Source of the DNA: Bacillus sp. Marseille-P3661
Lineage (GTDB): Bacteria > Bacillota > Bacilli > Bacillales > Bacillaceae_J
Assembly: GCF_900240995.1 (NCBI RefSeq)
Contig: NZ_LT965953.1
Coordinates: 1,013,303-1,077,302, forward strand
DNA length: 64,000 bases
Reading direction: 5' to 3'
In this document: positions 1 through 11,337 of the stretch, in pieces
How the letters are laid out: each line of letters begins with the position of its first letter
How positions within the stretch are numbered: position 1 is the first letter of the stretch
The notes under the pieces: model-generated
The model's input: the letters and a program-made list of their open reading frames with translations, nothing else
Told to the model about the DNA's origin: nothing
The model's database searches: none
Program-made: the position numbers and the translations under genes

Positions 1-2
1 AT

Positions 3-1256
3 TTCTACGAAATTAAGGAAAAAACGAAGGATCAGACAACCTATTTACTCATTTATGTATTGATCTTCTCATTAACTATTTTATTAATGAAGGCTATTAG
101 TTTATTCCAAATTGTTTCTGAAATAGGTTACATTTTTCCAATTGCAATGGCATCAATGCTAATAAAGATGCTGTTAAATGAAAAAATGGCATTGGTATCA
201 AGTATTATTTTTGCTATATGCGGAAGCCTTATTTTTAATGTTGAAATGCTTGGGAAATTCAACTTTTCAATAGGAGTTTATTTTCTACTAAGCGGTATTG
301 CTGGTGCAATATTTTTGAATAACCAAAATCAACGATTAACTATATTAAGAGCAGGTCTTTTTGTATCAGGACTTAACATAATTGTTACTGCAGCAATTTT
401 TATGATGAAAAATGGTCAATATACAAGTTTGGAGATTGGAACCTATTTAACTTTAGCGTTGCTATCAGGATTTATATCAGCAGTGCTAACGTTGGGGTTA
501 ATGCCCGTATTTGAAACAGGATTTGGTATTTTATCAACGATGAAATTAATCGAGCTTTCCAGTCCAAATCATCCACTGTTACGGAAAATATTAATAGAAG
601 CGCCAGGAACCTATCATCATAGTGTAATGGTAGCAAATTTAGCTGAAGCTGCATGTGAAGCGGTAGGTGCAAATGGATTATTAGCAAGAGTAGGGTCCTA
701 CTATCATGATATTGGTAAAACAAAAAGACCGCATTTTTTTATTGAAAATCAGATGAATATCGAAAATCCACATAATAATATTGCACCACAATTAAGTAAA
801 ACAATTATCACAGCACATCCGTATGATGGGGCAGAAATGCTTAGAGAATACAAAATTCCTAAAGAGATTGTTGATATTGCAGAACAACATCATGGGACAA
901 CATTAATTAAATATTTTTATTTTAAGGCGAAAGAGCAAGGTGGTAATAACGTATTAGAATCAGATTTCAGATATCCTGGTCCAAAGGCACAAACGAAGGA
1001 ATCCGCAATAGTTGGAATTGCTGATAGTGTAGAGGCTGCTGTTCGTTCAATGTCTAACCCTACACCATTAAAAATTGAAAATTTAGTGAAAAGTATCCTA
1101 GCTGACCGCCTTCAGGATGGTCAATTTGATGAATGTGACATCACATTAAGAGAGTTAGATTTAGCGGCCAAATCAATGTGCGAAACACTTAACGGAATAT
1201 TCCATTCAAGAATTGAGTATCCAGAAATTACTAATAAGAAGGTGAAGGAAGCATGA
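3..1256 (+). CDS. pgpH: Cyclic-di-AMP phosphodiesterase PgpH (7TM-HD family), 5'-partial
   Basis: The reading frame is open from the window edge, so the N-terminal extracellular domain is missing; the full protein is normally about 700 residues and 417 are encoded here. The first ~180 residues form several hydrophobic membrane segments. They are followed by a cytosolic HD domain with YHHS near base 610, YYHDIGK near base 705 and EQHHG near base 890, the metal-binding His/Asp set of HD phosphodiesterases. The family degrades the second messenger c-di-AMP to pApA. The stop overlaps the ybeY start (ATGA), so the two are translationally coupled, as in B. subtilis yqfF-yqfG. Confidence 0.95.
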   Translation, partial: FYEIKEKTKDQTTYLLIYVLIFSLTILLMKAISLFQIVSEIGYIFPIAMASMLIKMLLNEKMALVSSIIFAICGSLIFNVEMLGKFNFSIGVYFLLSGIAGAIFLNNQNQRLTILRAGLFVSGLNIIVTAAIFMMKNGQYTSLEIGTYLTLALLSGFISAVLTLGLMPVFETGFGILSTMKLIELSSPNHPLLRKILIEAPGTYHHSVMVANLAEAACEAVGANGLLARVGSYYHDIGKTKRPHFFIENQMNIENPHNNIAPQLSKTIITAHPYDGAEMLREYKIPKEIVDIAEQHHGTTLIKYFYFKAKEQGGNNVLESDFRYPGPKAQTKESAIVGIADSVEAAVRSMSNPTPLKIENLVKSILADRLQDGQFDECDITLRELDLAAKSMCETLNGIFHSRIEYPEITNKKVKEA

Positions 1257-1717
1257 TAATTGACTTTATTGATGAAAATAATTTTGTCAAAGAAGAAGAT
1301 GTAATTGAGATTGAAAAGCTGTTAAGTTTTGCGGCTAAAGTTGAGGGCATAGAAGAGTCTGCAGAGTTATCAGTAACGTTTGTTGATGACTCTAGAATAC
1401 ACGAAATTAATCTTGAGTATAGGGGGAAAGATCAACCAACTGATGTTATTTCATTCGCAATGGAAGAAATGGGCGAAGGTGAATTAGCTATTTATGGTGA
1501 GGACTTACCAACTATTTTAGGGGACATTATTATATCAATTCCTCGCACAATTGCACAGGCTGAAGAATATGGTCATAGTTTTATTAGAGAATTAGGTTTT
1601 TTAAGTGTACATGGCTTTCTCCATTTGTTAGGATATGACCATGAAACAGAAGATGATGAAGTAAAAATGTTTACAAAACAAAAGGAAATTTTGGATGAAT
1701 ATGGGATCCGTCGATAG
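1253..1717 (+). CDS. ybeY: Endoribonuclease YbeY (rRNA maturation / ribosome quality control)
   Basis: 154 residues, normal for the family. The zinc motif HGFLHLLGYDHE lies at about residues 120-131, with three His ligands, and the ELSVTFVDD and DQPTDVISF blocks are typical of the family. YbeY is a single-strand-specific metallo-endonuclease acting in 16S rRNA 3' processing. It overlaps pgpH upstream by 4 nt and dgkA downstream by 23 nt, so these genes are one tightly packed operon. Confidence 0.95.
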   Translation: MIIDFIDENNFVKEEDVIEIEKLLSFAAKVEGIEESAELSVTFVDDSRIHEINLEYRGKDQPTDVISFAMEEMGEGELAIYGEDLPTILGDIIISIPRTIAQAEEYGHSFIRELGFLSVHGFLHLLGYDHETEDDEVKMFTKQKEILDEYGIRR

Positions 1718-2084
1718 AAGTAAAAGGAAATTATTATATAGCTTTAAATATGCGATAGAAGGCCTTATATATGTTATAAAAAATGAACGAAATATGCAGA
1801 TACATCTAACGATTGCATGTATCGTTCTTTTTTTTGGATTTATCATGTCGATAAGTAAAATGGAATGGCTTATTATTTTGTTATTAATTGGAATAGTACT
1901 AAGCTTAGAAACAATGAATACCGCTATCGAACGTACAGTTGATTTAATAACGGATGAATATAAACCATTAGCGAAACTTGCAAAAGATGTTGCTGCAGCT
2001 GCCGTTTTTGTGTTTGCAATTATATCTGTTATTATAGGAATAATCATCTTCTTAGAACCTATACAGAAAATTATGAATATTTAA
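1695..2084 (+). CDS. dgkA: Undecaprenol kinase (DgkA, Gram-positive diacylglycerol kinase family)
   Basis: A 129-residue membrane protein with three hydrophobic helices (roughly residues 33-53, 56-76, 98-122). The signature ETMNTAIERTVDL lies between helices 2 and 3 and AKDVAAAAV follows. In Gram-positive bacteria this family phosphorylates undecaprenol to recycle the cell-wall lipid carrier. ATG 1695 sits 8 nt after AAAGGA, inside the 3' end of ybeY; the ATG at 1701 is an alternative start. Position between ybeY and cdd is as in B. subtilis. Confidence 0.93.
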   Translation: MNMGSVDRSKRKLLYSFKYAIEGLIYVIKNERNMQIHLTIACIVLFFGFIMSISKMEWLIILLLIGIVLSLETMNTAIERTVDLITDEYKPLAKLAKDVAAAAVFVFAIISVIIGIIIFLEPIQKIMNI

Positions 2085-2180
2085 AAAACATTATTTCAAT
2101 TTCATTACTTTTTTGTAAAATTGATGAAAATGAGTTTGAATTCATGTAAAATAACAGTAATAGTGAAAGGAAAATTGTAA

Positions 2181-3492
<1,312 letters not shown>

Positions 3493-3608
3493 TTATAAAA
3501 GAAAATTTACATTTTTTTCTTTCACATGATTTTGTTAAATTAAGGTCAAGCTAAGGATAAGGAGTTAGAAAGTTGTTATCTTAAACAATTTGAAAGGTGG
3601 GGTTTCTT

Positions 3609-3755
3609 GTGATAGATTTTACCTGGAAAATCTTTAGTCAAACTGGTAATTTAGAAACGTATCTGCTTATGAAAGAGATTGAAAGGGAATATCAAGAAAC
3701 TACTGAAACTGTCACTGATTTTAACGATCTTGAATTTGAATCTCCTTTATCTTAA
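3609..3755 (+). CDS. yqzL: YqzL family small protein
   Basis: A 48-residue gene with a GTG start, about 8 nt after an AAAGGTGG Shine-Dalgarno sequence. The product begins MIDFTWKIFSQTGN and continues ETYLLMKEIE, the pattern I know from YqzL, which sits between era and recO in Bacillus. The C-terminal half is acidic. No biochemical function is established for the family. The conserved position supports the call. Confidence 0.8.
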   Translation: MIDFTWKIFSQTGNLETYLLMKEIEREYQETTETVTDFNDLEFESPLS

Positions 3756-3868
3756 TCCGTTAACAAATGAATTAGAACTTAACCTTGTAAAGAACTTGGA
3801 ATATCTAATATTAAAGAAAGTGAAAAGATAGCTTTAATGTTGGATTTAATTGTGGATGGTGCTTACAA

Positions 3869-4615
3869 TTGTTACAAAAAGTTGAAGGTATTGTAATTAG
3901 GACAAACGATTATGGTGAGACAAATAAAATTGTTACGATCTTTACAAGGGAAATGGGCAAGATTGGAGTAATGGCACGAGGTGCAAAAAAACCCAAAAGT
4001 AGATTAACTTCAGTAACCCAATTGTTTATATATGGGTATTATCTAGTACAAAAAGGTTCTGGTTTAGGTACTTTACAGCAAGGTGAAATTATTTCAACAT
4101 GGAGAGGACTTAGAGAGGATCTATTTAAATCTGCGTATGCTGCATACGTTGTAGAATTAACTGATAAACTCACTGAAGAACGTAAAATAAATCCTTATTT
4201 GTTTGAGCTGCTTTATCAAACATTACAATATATGAATGATGGTGTTGATTTAGAGGTTCTAACGCTTATCTATGAAATGAAGATGCTAAATGTAGCTGGT
4301 ATATATCCTAAATTGGACGGCTGCGTGGCATGCTCAAATACTGAAGGAAAGTTCGCCTTTTCTGTTAGAGAAGGCGGTTTTCTTTGTCATCGGTGCTATC
4401 ATTTAGATCCGAACTTTATTCCAATATCACCTGCTGCATTAAAATTACTACGAGTTTTTTATTATTTTGACCTAACTAGACTAGGGAATATATCATTAAG
4501 GGATGAGACGAAATCTGAACTTAAATTGGTAATAACGGCCTTATATGATGAATATTCAGGGTTAAACCTTAAATCTAAACGATTTCTTCAACAATTAAAT
4601 CACTTTCGATTATAA
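3869..4615 (+). CDS. recO: DNA repair protein RecO
   Basis: 248 residues. The N-terminal OB-fold carries the family stretch [15 protein letters not shown]. The C-terminal helical domain holds a zinc-finger-like CVACS ... CHRC arrangement (near residues 151-172). RecO loads RecA onto SSB-coated single strands with RecR in recombinational repair. Start is TTG 3869, matching the family N-terminus MLxKxEGI; GGATGGTG just upstream is a modest SD. In B. subtilis glyQ-glyS follow; here a ~120-nt spacer leads directly to ccpN. Confidence 0.95.
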   Translation: MLQKVEGIVIRTNDYGETNKIVTIFTREMGKIGVMARGAKKPKSRLTSVTQLFIYGYYLVQKGSGLGTLQQGEIISTWRGLREDLFKSAYAAYVVELTDKLTEERKINPYLFELLYQTLQYMNDGVDLEVLTLIYEMKMLNVAGIYPKLDGCVACSNTEGKFAFSVREGGFLCHRCYHLDPNFIPISPAALKLLRVFYYFDLTRLGNISLRDETKSELKLVITALYDEYSGLNLKSKRFLQQLNHFRL

Positions 4616-4735
4616 AAGGTTATACTGTTTTCTATAAAAAACTATCACGAGTGTCATTCTTTTTTGTGAAAGTAATTTGCGTTATAATATATTCATTAAC
4701 AGTATAACTTATTGCTAAGCTTTTTCTTTTTATAA

Positions 4736-5383
4736 TTGAAGGTGGTGAGAACAATCGAACTTAATAAGCGTCAAGAGAAGATTTTACAAATTGTAAAAGA
4801 TAATGGTCCGATTACTGGTGAACAAATTGCCGAACAGCTTAATTTAACCCGTGCGACTTTGAGACCAGACTTAGCTATTCTTACAATGGCTGGATATTTA
4901 GAGGCCAGACCTCGCGTTGGGTACTTCTATACAGGGAAAACAGGTTCTCAATTACTAACTGAAAAAGTTAAAAAACTCCAGGTCTATGAATATCAATCAA
5001 TACCGGTTGTTATCGATGAATCACTTTCAGTTTATGACGCGATTTGTACCATGTTCTTAGAGGATGTTGGAACGCTATTTGTGGTTGACCGTCAATCATT
5101 GTTAGTTGGAGTTTTATCGAGAAAAGACTTACTGCGAGCTAGTATTGGTAAACGAGATTTAGAAGCAATACCAGTTAATATTATTATGACTCGAATGCCG
5201 AATATTACTTTCTGCTTTAGAGATGATTTGATTATTGAAGTAGCTGAAAAAATAATGGAGAAACAAATTGACGCTGTACCTGTGGTGCGTCCATCAGGCA
5301 ATGGATATGAGGTTATCGGAAGATTAACTAAAACAAACATGACAAAAGTTCTTTTAGAAATTGCGAAAGATGAAGTCATATAA
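4736..5383 (+). CDS. ccpN: Transcriptional repressor CcpN (gluconeogenesis repressor)
   Basis: An N-terminal winged helix-turn-helix (GPITGEQIAEQLN, RATLRPDLAILTM) is followed by two CBS domains (residues ~85-205). In B. subtilis CcpN represses gapB, pckA and the sRNA SR1 on glycolytic carbon. The start is uncertain: TTG 4736, GTG 4742 and GTG 4745 are in frame, and AAGGTGGTG (4739-4747) overlaps them. GTG 4745 would give 212 residues, the length I recall for B. subtilis. yqfL follows 33 nt downstream. Confidence 0.93.
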   Translation: MKVVRTIELNKRQEKILQIVKDNGPITGEQIAEQLNLTRATLRPDLAILTMAGYLEARPRVGYFYTGKTGSQLLTEKVKKLQVYEYQSIPVVIDESLSVYDAICTMFLEDVGTLFVVDRQSLLVGVLSRKDLLRASIGKRDLEAIPVNIIMTRMPNITFCFRDDLIIEVAEKIMEKQIDAVPVVRPSGNGYEVIGRLTKTNMTKVLLEIAKDEVI

Positions 5384-5416
5384 TATTAATTATTAGACAG
5401 AAAGGAATGGAGGAGT

Positions 5417-6226
5417 TTGGACAACGGTATTGTATATGTAGTATCCGATTCAGTTGGTGAGACAGCAGAATTTGTTGTAAAAGCAGCTGCAAGTCAGTTT
5501 AACTCATTTGGTATTACCATTAAAAGAGTGCCTTATGTTGAAGATACTGGGACATTGAAAGAAGTTATCTCACTTGCTAAAGAAAATAATGCAATAATAG
5601 CATTTACCCTTGTTGTACCTAGCATGAGGGACTTTTTAAAAAGTGAGGCTGCAAAAGCAGGTGTTGCAGTTATAGATATAATTGGCCCAATGGTTGATCA
5701 AATGAAACAGACTTATAATAAAGCTCCGCGTGAAGAGCCAGGCCTTGTTAGACAACTAGATGATGATTATTTTAAAAAGGTTGAAGCTATTGAATTTGCT
5801 GTAAAATATGACGATGGCCGGGACCCTCGAGGGATTTTACGTGCCGATATAGTACTTATTGGTGTTTCTAGAACTTCTAAAACACCACTTTCTCAATATT
5901 TAGCACATAAAAGACTTAAGGTTGCCAATGTACCAATTGTTCCAGAAGTTGAGCCCCCCGAGGAATTGTATCAAGTACCGGCAAACCGGTGTTTTGCGCT
6001 TAAAATTACGCCTGAAAAGTTAAATAATATAAGGAAAGAAAGGCTTAAGTCGCTAGGGTTAAGCGATAATGCAAGCTATGCAAATGTTGAGCGAATTAAG
6101 GAAGAGTTAGCTTATTTTGACGGTGTTGTGGAAAAAATCGGTTGCCAGGTTATTGATGTTTCTAATAAAGCTGTTGAAGAAACCGCAAATGTAATTCATA
6201 ATCTTTATATGAAGAAAAGCAAATAG
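5417..6226 (+). CDS. yqfL: YqfL, pyruvate phosphate dikinase regulatory protein family (DUF299)
   Basis: 269 residues with a TTG start after a strong AATGGAGGAG SD. The nucleotide-binding loop [15 protein letters not shown] (near residues 153-167) is the family hallmark. DUF299 proteins are bifunctional ADP-dependent kinase / Pi-dependent phosphorylases of PPDK or PEP synthetase. In B. subtilis, which lacks PPDK, YqfL modulates CcpN activity, and adjacency to ccpN supports that role here. A strong terminator follows. Confidence 0.92.
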   Translation: MDNGIVYVVSDSVGETAEFVVKAAASQFNSFGITIKRVPYVEDTGTLKEVISLAKENNAIIAFTLVVPSMRDFLKSEAAKAGVAVIDIIGPMVDQMKQTYNKAPREEPGLVRQLDDDYFKKVEAIEFAVKYDDGRDPRGILRADIVLIGVSRTSKTPLSQYLAHKRLKVANVPIVPEVEPPEELYQVPANRCFALKITPEKLNNIRKERLKSLGLSDNASYANVERIKEELAYFDGVVEKIGCQVIDVSNKAVEETANVIHNLYMKKSK

Positions 6227-6253
6227 TAAATAATATATCTTGTTAGCTTACAA

Positions 6254-6289
6254 AAATACTCCGCTATTTAGAGGAGTATTTATTTTTTT
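6254..6289 (+). terminator. Rho-independent terminator after yqfL
   Basis: A 9-bp perfect stem (6254-6262 with 6273-6281) is followed by a run of T. Confidence 0.85.
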
Positions 6290-6484
6290 ACTAGAAATTG
6301 AACAGGATTTATATTATAATGAAAAATTGTGATTAAATTAAAATTTTAGGTTTATACTTGACAAAGAAGGAATAAACTATATTAGTAAGATTAAATGTTT
6401 ATCTAATTGTATTTTCGACAAAAAACAAAAAAATAAAACAAGCTATATAGAAGGAATCCTTGGAGGGATGTAGAATAAAAAACT

Positions 6485-6943
6485 ATGACGAATTTTAGAA
6501 GAACAATATTTGTTGATGCAGATGCCTGTCCTGTAAAAGATGAGATTATCGATGTAGCTACTTCGTTCAATTTAGAAGTTATTTTTGTTGCATCATACGC
6601 GCATATGACTACCAATCAGCTTCCAGGACAATGGGTTTATGTTGATACAAATAAAGAAGAAGTAGATCTTTATATTACAAATCATATTAAGAAAGATGAT
6701 GTTGCTGTTACACAAGATATTGGCCTTGCGTCTTTACTATTAAGTAAAAAGGTTCATGTAATTTCTCCAAGAGGGAAACAGTATGCCGAAGAAAATATGG
6801 ATCAGGCACTATTTTCAAGATATTTATCGGCAAAACAGCGTAGAGCTGGGTATTATTCCAAAGGTCCTTCAGCATTCTCCAATAAAGATAGAGAATTTTT
6901 TATAAAAACTTTTAAAAAAATGTTGTCGAAACTTGAAGGATAA
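6485..6943 (+). CDS. yqxD: YqxD/YaiI family protein (UPF0178, DUF188)
   Basis: 152 residues. The N-terminal IFVDADACPVKDEI is the signature of the UPF0178 family, and the fold includes a PIN-like acidic core (DVAVTQDIGLA). No reaction is established. The gene leads into dnaG-sigA, as in B. subtilis. A GGAGGG stretch upstream is followed immediately by ATG-TAG, a start-stop pair, about 15 nt before the ATG used here. Confidence 0.88.
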   Translation: MTNFRRTIFVDADACPVKDEIIDVATSFNLEVIFVASYAHMTTNQLPGQWVYVDTNKEEVDLYITNHIKKDDVAVTQDIGLASLLLSKKVHVISPRGKQYAEENMDQALFSRYLSAKQRRAGYYSKGPSAFSNKDREFFIKTFKKMLSKLEG

Positions 6944-7002
6944 TTCCAAAAAAAGTCGAATAGTAAGAAAGACAGCATACTTAAAAACTTGGTGATGTGA
7001 AA

Positions 7003-8814
7003 ATGGGAAATAGAATTCCCGATGAAACAATTGAAAAAATTAGTAAGCAGGCAGACATTGTCGAGGTTATTAGTGAATATGTTCAATTAAAGAAACAAGG
7101 TCGCAATTACTTTGGACTGTGTCCATTTCATGGTGAAAAGTCTCCATCCTTTTCAGTATCTGCAGAAAAACAGATTTTCCATTGCTTTGGTTGTGGCGCT
7201 GGTGGAAATGTTTTTTCATTTATTATGGACCTGGAGAAATGTAGCTTTATTGAAGCTGTAAAAATAGTAGCTGATAAATTAAAGATAGATGTTGATTTAG
7301 ATGACAATCAGAATGTTGTTGGCTTTGGTTCATCAAACAAGTTCTTATCTATTTATCGTGCTCATGACCTCCTACAGAAATTTTATCATCACTTTTTGGT
7401 AAACACAAAAGAGGGAAGTGAAGCTTTACAGTATTTAAGAAAACGTGGTTTCACGGATGAAGTTATTGATAAGTTTCAAATAGGTTATGCCCCAAACTCT
7501 TGGGATGTAGTAACAAGATTTTTACATAAACGTGGTTTCGATGTTCATGAAATGTATCAAGCTGGATTAGTGAACCAAAGAGAAAGTGATGGTAATTATT
7601 TCGATCGTTTTCGGGATCGAATAATGTTCCCTATTTGGGACCTTCAGAGCAGGACTATTGCATTCGGTGGAAGAATCCTATACGAAGGTGAACCTAAATA
7701 CCTAAACAGTCCAGAAACACAGATTTTTAATAAAGGTAAAATCCTATATGGCTTAAATATTGCAAGATCACAAATACGCAAAAAGCAGCAAGTTGTTTTA
7801 TTTGAAGGTTATGTCGATGTTATTTCGGCTTGGCGTGCGGGTGTTGACAACGGGATTGCGACACTAGGTACAGCGTTAACTGAAGAACAAGCTACCCTTA
7901 TACGCAGAAATGTAGATAATGTTATCATTTGTTACGATTCAGATTCTGCAGGTATAAATGCAGCCTATCGAGCGGCAGGCATCTTGCAAAATGCCGGTTG
8001 TAATGTAAAAATTGCCAAAATGCCTGACGGTTATGATCCTGACGATTATATTCAACAGTATGGGATTGAGAGTTTTAATACGAATGTAATAAACGCTAGT
8101 ATTACGTTGATGACTTTTAAATTTGATTATTTAAAAAGAGGGAAAAACCTTCAAAACGAAGGAGAACTTATAAAATATATCGAAGAAGTATTAACAGAGA
8201 TTAGCCAACTCCCTAAAGCAGTGGAAAGAGATCATTATTTACGGCAAATTTCTAATGAATATTCATTATCTCTGGATGCCTTAAAGAGTCAACAAACGCA
8301 AATTTACAAAAGCTTGAGAAAAAATAAGGATATTTCAACCTTTAATCGAAATAATAATAGCAACTACCAATTTTTTGCGAAAAAGAAGTTACTACCAGCA
8401 TATCATAATGCAGAGAGATTGCTGCTTGCACATATGATACGAGATGTGAATATAGCACAACAGATTAAAGAGCAAATAGGATGTGGATTTAATATAGATG
8501 AACATAATGCAATAGCCTTAGTTGTTTATGGTTTTTATGAGGAAGGTGTTGCCCCAACGTTCGGAAATATTATTCAAAAGCTTGATGATGAACATATTAA
8601 ACGAATGGTTTCTGAAATCGCTATGTTGGATATAAATGAAGATATAACTGAAAATGAGTTAACCGACTATATTAAACAAGTGATGAACCATCCAAAGTGG
8701 TTGAAAATAAAAGAGATCGAAAAGGAGAAAGAAACTGCTGAAAAACAGCAAGACCATCTGAAGGCTGCACAAATTGCTATGCAAATTATACAGATGAAGA
8801 AGGAACTTAAATAA
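7003..8814 (+). CDS. dnaG: DNA primase DnaG
   Basis: Starting at ATG 7003, after GGTGATGTG, gives MGNRIPDE and 603 residues, the B. subtilis length; an in-frame GTG at 6997 is less likely. The N-terminal zinc-binding domain is visible ([12 protein letters not shown] then [10 protein letters not shown]). The TOPRIM core follows ([11 protein letters not shown], then CYDSDSAG for metal binding). The C-terminal domain binds the replicative helicase. Primase makes RNA primers at the fork. It forms the macromolecular-synthesis pair with sigA, 34 nt downstream. Confidence 0.98.
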   Translation: MGNRIPDETIEKISKQADIVEVISEYVQLKKQGRNYFGLCPFHGEKSPSFSVSAEKQIFHCFGCGAGGNVFSFIMDLEKCSFIEAVKIVADKLKIDVDLDDNQNVVGFGSSNKFLSIYRAHDLLQKFYHHFLVNTKEGSEALQYLRKRGFTDEVIDKFQIGYAPNSWDVVTRFLHKRGFDVHEMYQAGLVNQRESDGNYFDRFRDRIMFPIWDLQSRTIAFGGRILYEGEPKYLNSPETQIFNKGKILYGLNIARSQIRKKQQVVLFEGYVDVISAWRAGVDNGIATLGTALTEEQATLIRRNVDNVIICYDSDSAGINAAYRAAGILQNAGCNVKIAKMPDGYDPDDYIQQYGIESFNTNVINASITLMTFKFDYLKRGKNLQNEGELIKYIEEVLTEISQLPKAVERDHYLRQISNEYSLSLDALKSQQTQIYKSLRKNKDISTFNRNNNSNYQFFAKKKLLPAYHNAERLLLAHMIRDVNIAQQIKEQIGCGFNIDEHNAIALVVYGFYEEGVAPTFGNIIQKLDDEHIKRMVSEIAMLDINEDITENELTDYIKQVMNHPKWLKIKEIEKEKETAEKQQDHLKAAQIAMQIIQMKKELK

Positions 8815-8848
8815 TTACACGGTGGAAATACTGGAAGGAGGGGAACCA

Positions 8849-9979
8849 ATGGCTGAAAAAGGAGCTCGTTCAAAAGAGGTAGAAACAGAATTTACGCTTG
8901 ATCAGGCAAAAGAACAATTGATGGAGCAAGGTAAAAAACGTGGTGTTTTAACATATGAGGAAGTTGCTGAACGCCTATCGGCTTTTGAGCTTGATTCAGA
9001 CCAAATGGATGAATTTTATGAATACCTAGGAGATAAAGGTATTGATATAACGAGTCAATCAGATGATAACGATGATGATGACCCGAGTTTTAATCAACTT
9101 GAAAAAGAAGAAGAATTTGATTTAAACGATCTTTCTGTACCCCCTGGGATAAAGATTAATGACCCGGTACGCATGTACTTAAAAGAAATTGGGCGTGTTG
9201 ATCTATTATCTGCTGAAGAGGAAATTAATCTTGCGGGACGAATAGAACAAGGTGATGAAGAGGCGAAACGGCGCCTTGCTGAAGCTAACTTACGACTTGT
9301 TGTATCTATTGCAAAAAGATATGTCGGAAGAGGTATGTTATTCCTTGATTTAATTCAAGAGGGTAACATGGGTCTAATAAAAGCTGTTGAAAAGTTTGAT
9401 TACCGTAAAGGTTTTAAATTTAGTACGTATGCAACGTGGTGGATTCGGCAGGCGATTACACGAGCGATTGCTGATCAAGCTAGAACAATACGGATACCAG
9501 TTCATATGGTAGAAACGATAAATAAGCTAATCCGTGTTCAAAGGCAGTTGTTACAGGATTTAGGACGCGAACCGACACCAGAAGAAATTGGTGAAGAAAT
9601 GGATCTAACTCCAGAAAAGGTTCGAGAAATCTTGAAAATAGCGCAAGAGCCAGTTTCCCTTGAAACTCCAATAGGTGAAGAAGATGATTCTCACTTAGGT
9701 GATTTCATTGAGGATCAAGAAGCAACTTCGCCTTCTGATGCAGCTGCATATGAATTACTTAAAGAGCAGCTTGAAGATGTTTTAGACACATTAACCGATC
9801 GTGAAGAAAATGTCCTTCGCTTGCGCTTTGGCTTAGATGATGGAAGAACGCGTACACTTGAAGAGGTTGGTAAAGTCTTCGGTGTTACTCGTGAACGTAT
9901 TCGCCAAATTGAAGCTAAAGCATTAAGAAAGCTTCGTCATCCAAGTAGAAGTAAACGTCTTAAAGATTTCCTTGAATAA
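8849..9979 (+). CDS. sigA: RNA polymerase primary sigma factor SigA (RpoD)
   Basis: Start ATG 8849 follows GGAAGGAGGGG and gives 376 residues (about 371 in B. subtilis). An upstream in-frame GTG would place the SD inside the gene. Region 1.1 is an acidic N-terminus. Region 2 carries the core-binding and -10 recognition block ([35 protein letters not shown]). Region 4 carries the -35 reading helix-turn-helix ([19 protein letters not shown]). It directs housekeeping transcription. A long hairpin terminator follows. Confidence 0.98.
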   Translation: MAEKGARSKEVETEFTLDQAKEQLMEQGKKRGVLTYEEVAERLSAFELDSDQMDEFYEYLGDKGIDITSQSDDNDDDDPSFNQLEKEEEFDLNDLSVPPGIKINDPVRMYLKEIGRVDLLSAEEEINLAGRIEQGDEEAKRRLAEANLRLVVSIAKRYVGRGMLFLDLIQEGNMGLIKAVEKFDYRKGFKFSTYATWWIRQAITRAIADQARTIRIPVHMVETINKLIRVQRQLLQDLGREPTPEEIGEEMDLTPEKVREILKIAQEPVSLETPIGEEDDSHLGDFIEDQEATSPSDAAAYELLKEQLEDVLDTLTDREENVLRLRFGLDDGRTRTLEEVGKVFGVTRERIRQIEAKALRKLRHPSRSKRLKDFLE

Positions 9980-9989
9980 TTGACTTTAT

Positions 9990-10033
9990 AATAGTTTGCT
10001 TCATTGAAAAATGAAGTGAACTATTTCTTTTTT
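9990..10033 (+). terminator. Terminator after sigA
   Basis: A 16-bp hairpin (9990-10005 with 10010-10025, two internal G-T wobbles, GAAA loop) runs into TCTTTTTTT. It directly abuts the SD of the next gene. Confidence 0.88.
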
Positions 10034-10043
10034 GGGGTGCAAA

Positions 10044-10583
10044 ATGAATAAAACACGTAAAGATATCATCTTAAAAGAAATTCATTATTGGAAGGAGCAC
10101 CACCTTTTACCCGAACATTATTGCAATTTCTTAATAACTCTATACACAGAAGGCTCTGCAGAGGAGCAGCATGCCTATAATAAGTCATATAAGGTAAAGC
10201 AAATTTACTATCAGATATTTATTAGTTATATAGTGTTTCAACTGCCAACTACAATTGTTATTATTTATTTTACTGAATTAAACATCCTTTTGCAAACGCT
10301 CATATTTACATTTTTTGTCTTGATGTGCGTATGTAGTGCTTATTACTTTTATTCTAAAGGCGGTAAGTATGCTCATTTGTCTATTGTTATAGGTTTTTTA
10401 ATCTTATTTTTTGTTTCGAATTCATTAGTTAAATTATATGTAAATACTGAGCAAGCTTTAATAATAAATGTATTGTTAAATTGTTTATTTTGGTTTGTAA
10501 TCGGTGTATATCTACGGTATAAATATTTAATCGTAGCTGGTGTTATAAGTGGATTGATCCTACTTATATACAAACTATTTTGA
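10044..10583 (+). CDS. Multipass membrane protein of unknown function
   Basis: 179 residues from ATG 10044, which follows a GGGGTG SD; the in-frame TTG at 10032 has none. Residues 1-45 form a soluble part (IHYWKEHHLLPEHYC, TLYTEG), a pattern seen at the N-terminus of several uncharacterised Bacillus membrane proteins. At least five hydrophobic helices follow to the C-terminus. I cannot assign a function. It lies between the sigA terminator and cccA, where B. subtilis has no counterpart I recall. Confidence 0.75.
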   Translation: MNKTRKDIILKEIHYWKEHHLLPEHYCNFLITLYTEGSAEEQHAYNKSYKVKQIYYQIFISYIVFQLPTTIVIIYFTELNILLQTLIFTFFVLMCVCSAYYFYSKGGKYAHLSIVIGFLILFFVSNSLVKLYVNTEQALIINVLLNCLFWFVIGVYLRYKYLIVAGVISGLILLIYKLF

Positions 10584-10782
10584 AAAACTCTTATAAAATA
10601 CAGTGGATATTTTCATTATAATATAAATATTCAGAATAATTAACGATTTTTTACTAAAAAAAATAAAAAATATTTGTAAGTTCGTAATTTACCCTTTTCT
10701 GAAACAAGTATTTAAAGTAAAATATATATTGTTTATGAAAAGATGGTACAAGCTATTTACATAATGTAAGGAGGAGCAAGTA

Positions 10783-11151
10783 ATGAATCGTAATCCATTA
10801 ATGCCTTTTTTAATTATCGCAGTATTAGGTCTAGTTCTAACAGTTGGGATATCCTTCTTCGGACTGAACAACGCAGAGAAAATGCTTGCGGGCGGAGATG
10901 AAGCTCAAGAAGAACAGGCTGGGGAAGTGGCAGCGGATGATGGAGAAGGCTTGTTTAAAGCTAGCTGTGCTTCATGTCACGGACAAAATCTTGAAGGCGG
11001 TGTTGGACCAAGTCTTGAAACAATTGGTGCATCAAAATCAGCTGAAGAAATTGCAAATATAATTAATAATGGTCAAGGTAGTATGCCACCAGGATTAGTT
11101 GATGCTGCAAAAGCTGAAACGATTGCTGCTTGGTTAGCTGAACACAAATAA
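10783..11151 (+). CDS. cccA: Cytochrome c-550 (CccA), membrane-anchored
   Basis: 122 residues: an N-terminal membrane anchor (residues ~5-27), an acidic linker, then a small class I cytochrome domain. CASCH is the covalent haem motif, and GSMPPG supplies the Met ligand. In Bacillus it carries electrons near the cytochrome c oxidase on the outer membrane face. AGGAGGAGC is a strong SD. Location after sigA and before trmK matches B. subtilis. It could be one candidate donor for the Nap system at 54 kb, but nothing here shows that. Confidence 0.93.
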   Translation: MNRNPLMPFLIIAVLGLVLTVGISFFGLNNAEKMLAGGDEAQEEQAGEVAADDGEGLFKASCASCHGQNLEGGVGPSLETIGASKSAEEIANIINNGQGSMPPGLVDAAKAETIAAWLAEHK

Positions 11152-11159
11152 TACCAATT

Positions 11160-11197
11160 AAAAGTTTTCTACTCTAAATAAGTAGAAAACTTTTTTT
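11160..11197 (+). terminator. Terminator after cccA
   Basis: A 14-bp perfect stem (11160-11173 with 11181-11194) with a 7-nt loop ends in a T run. Confidence 0.9.
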
Positions 11198-11337
11198 GTA
11201 CTTTGAAAAAGGTGATCTTATTTTTTCTATTGAATGCTGAGGAACTTACATAACTAAATTAAATACATACGATTTGCAACTGACAACTAGAGTCGATAAG
11301 ATATAAATAACAAGATTAACGAAACAGTGGTGAGGAT

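Noticed and set aside
3756-3868. A short open stretch (…[26 protein letters not shown]…-like reading) between yqzL and recO
   Set aside because: It reads like protein but has no start codon with an SD and needs a frameshift to extend upstream. It is too short to call a pseudogene.
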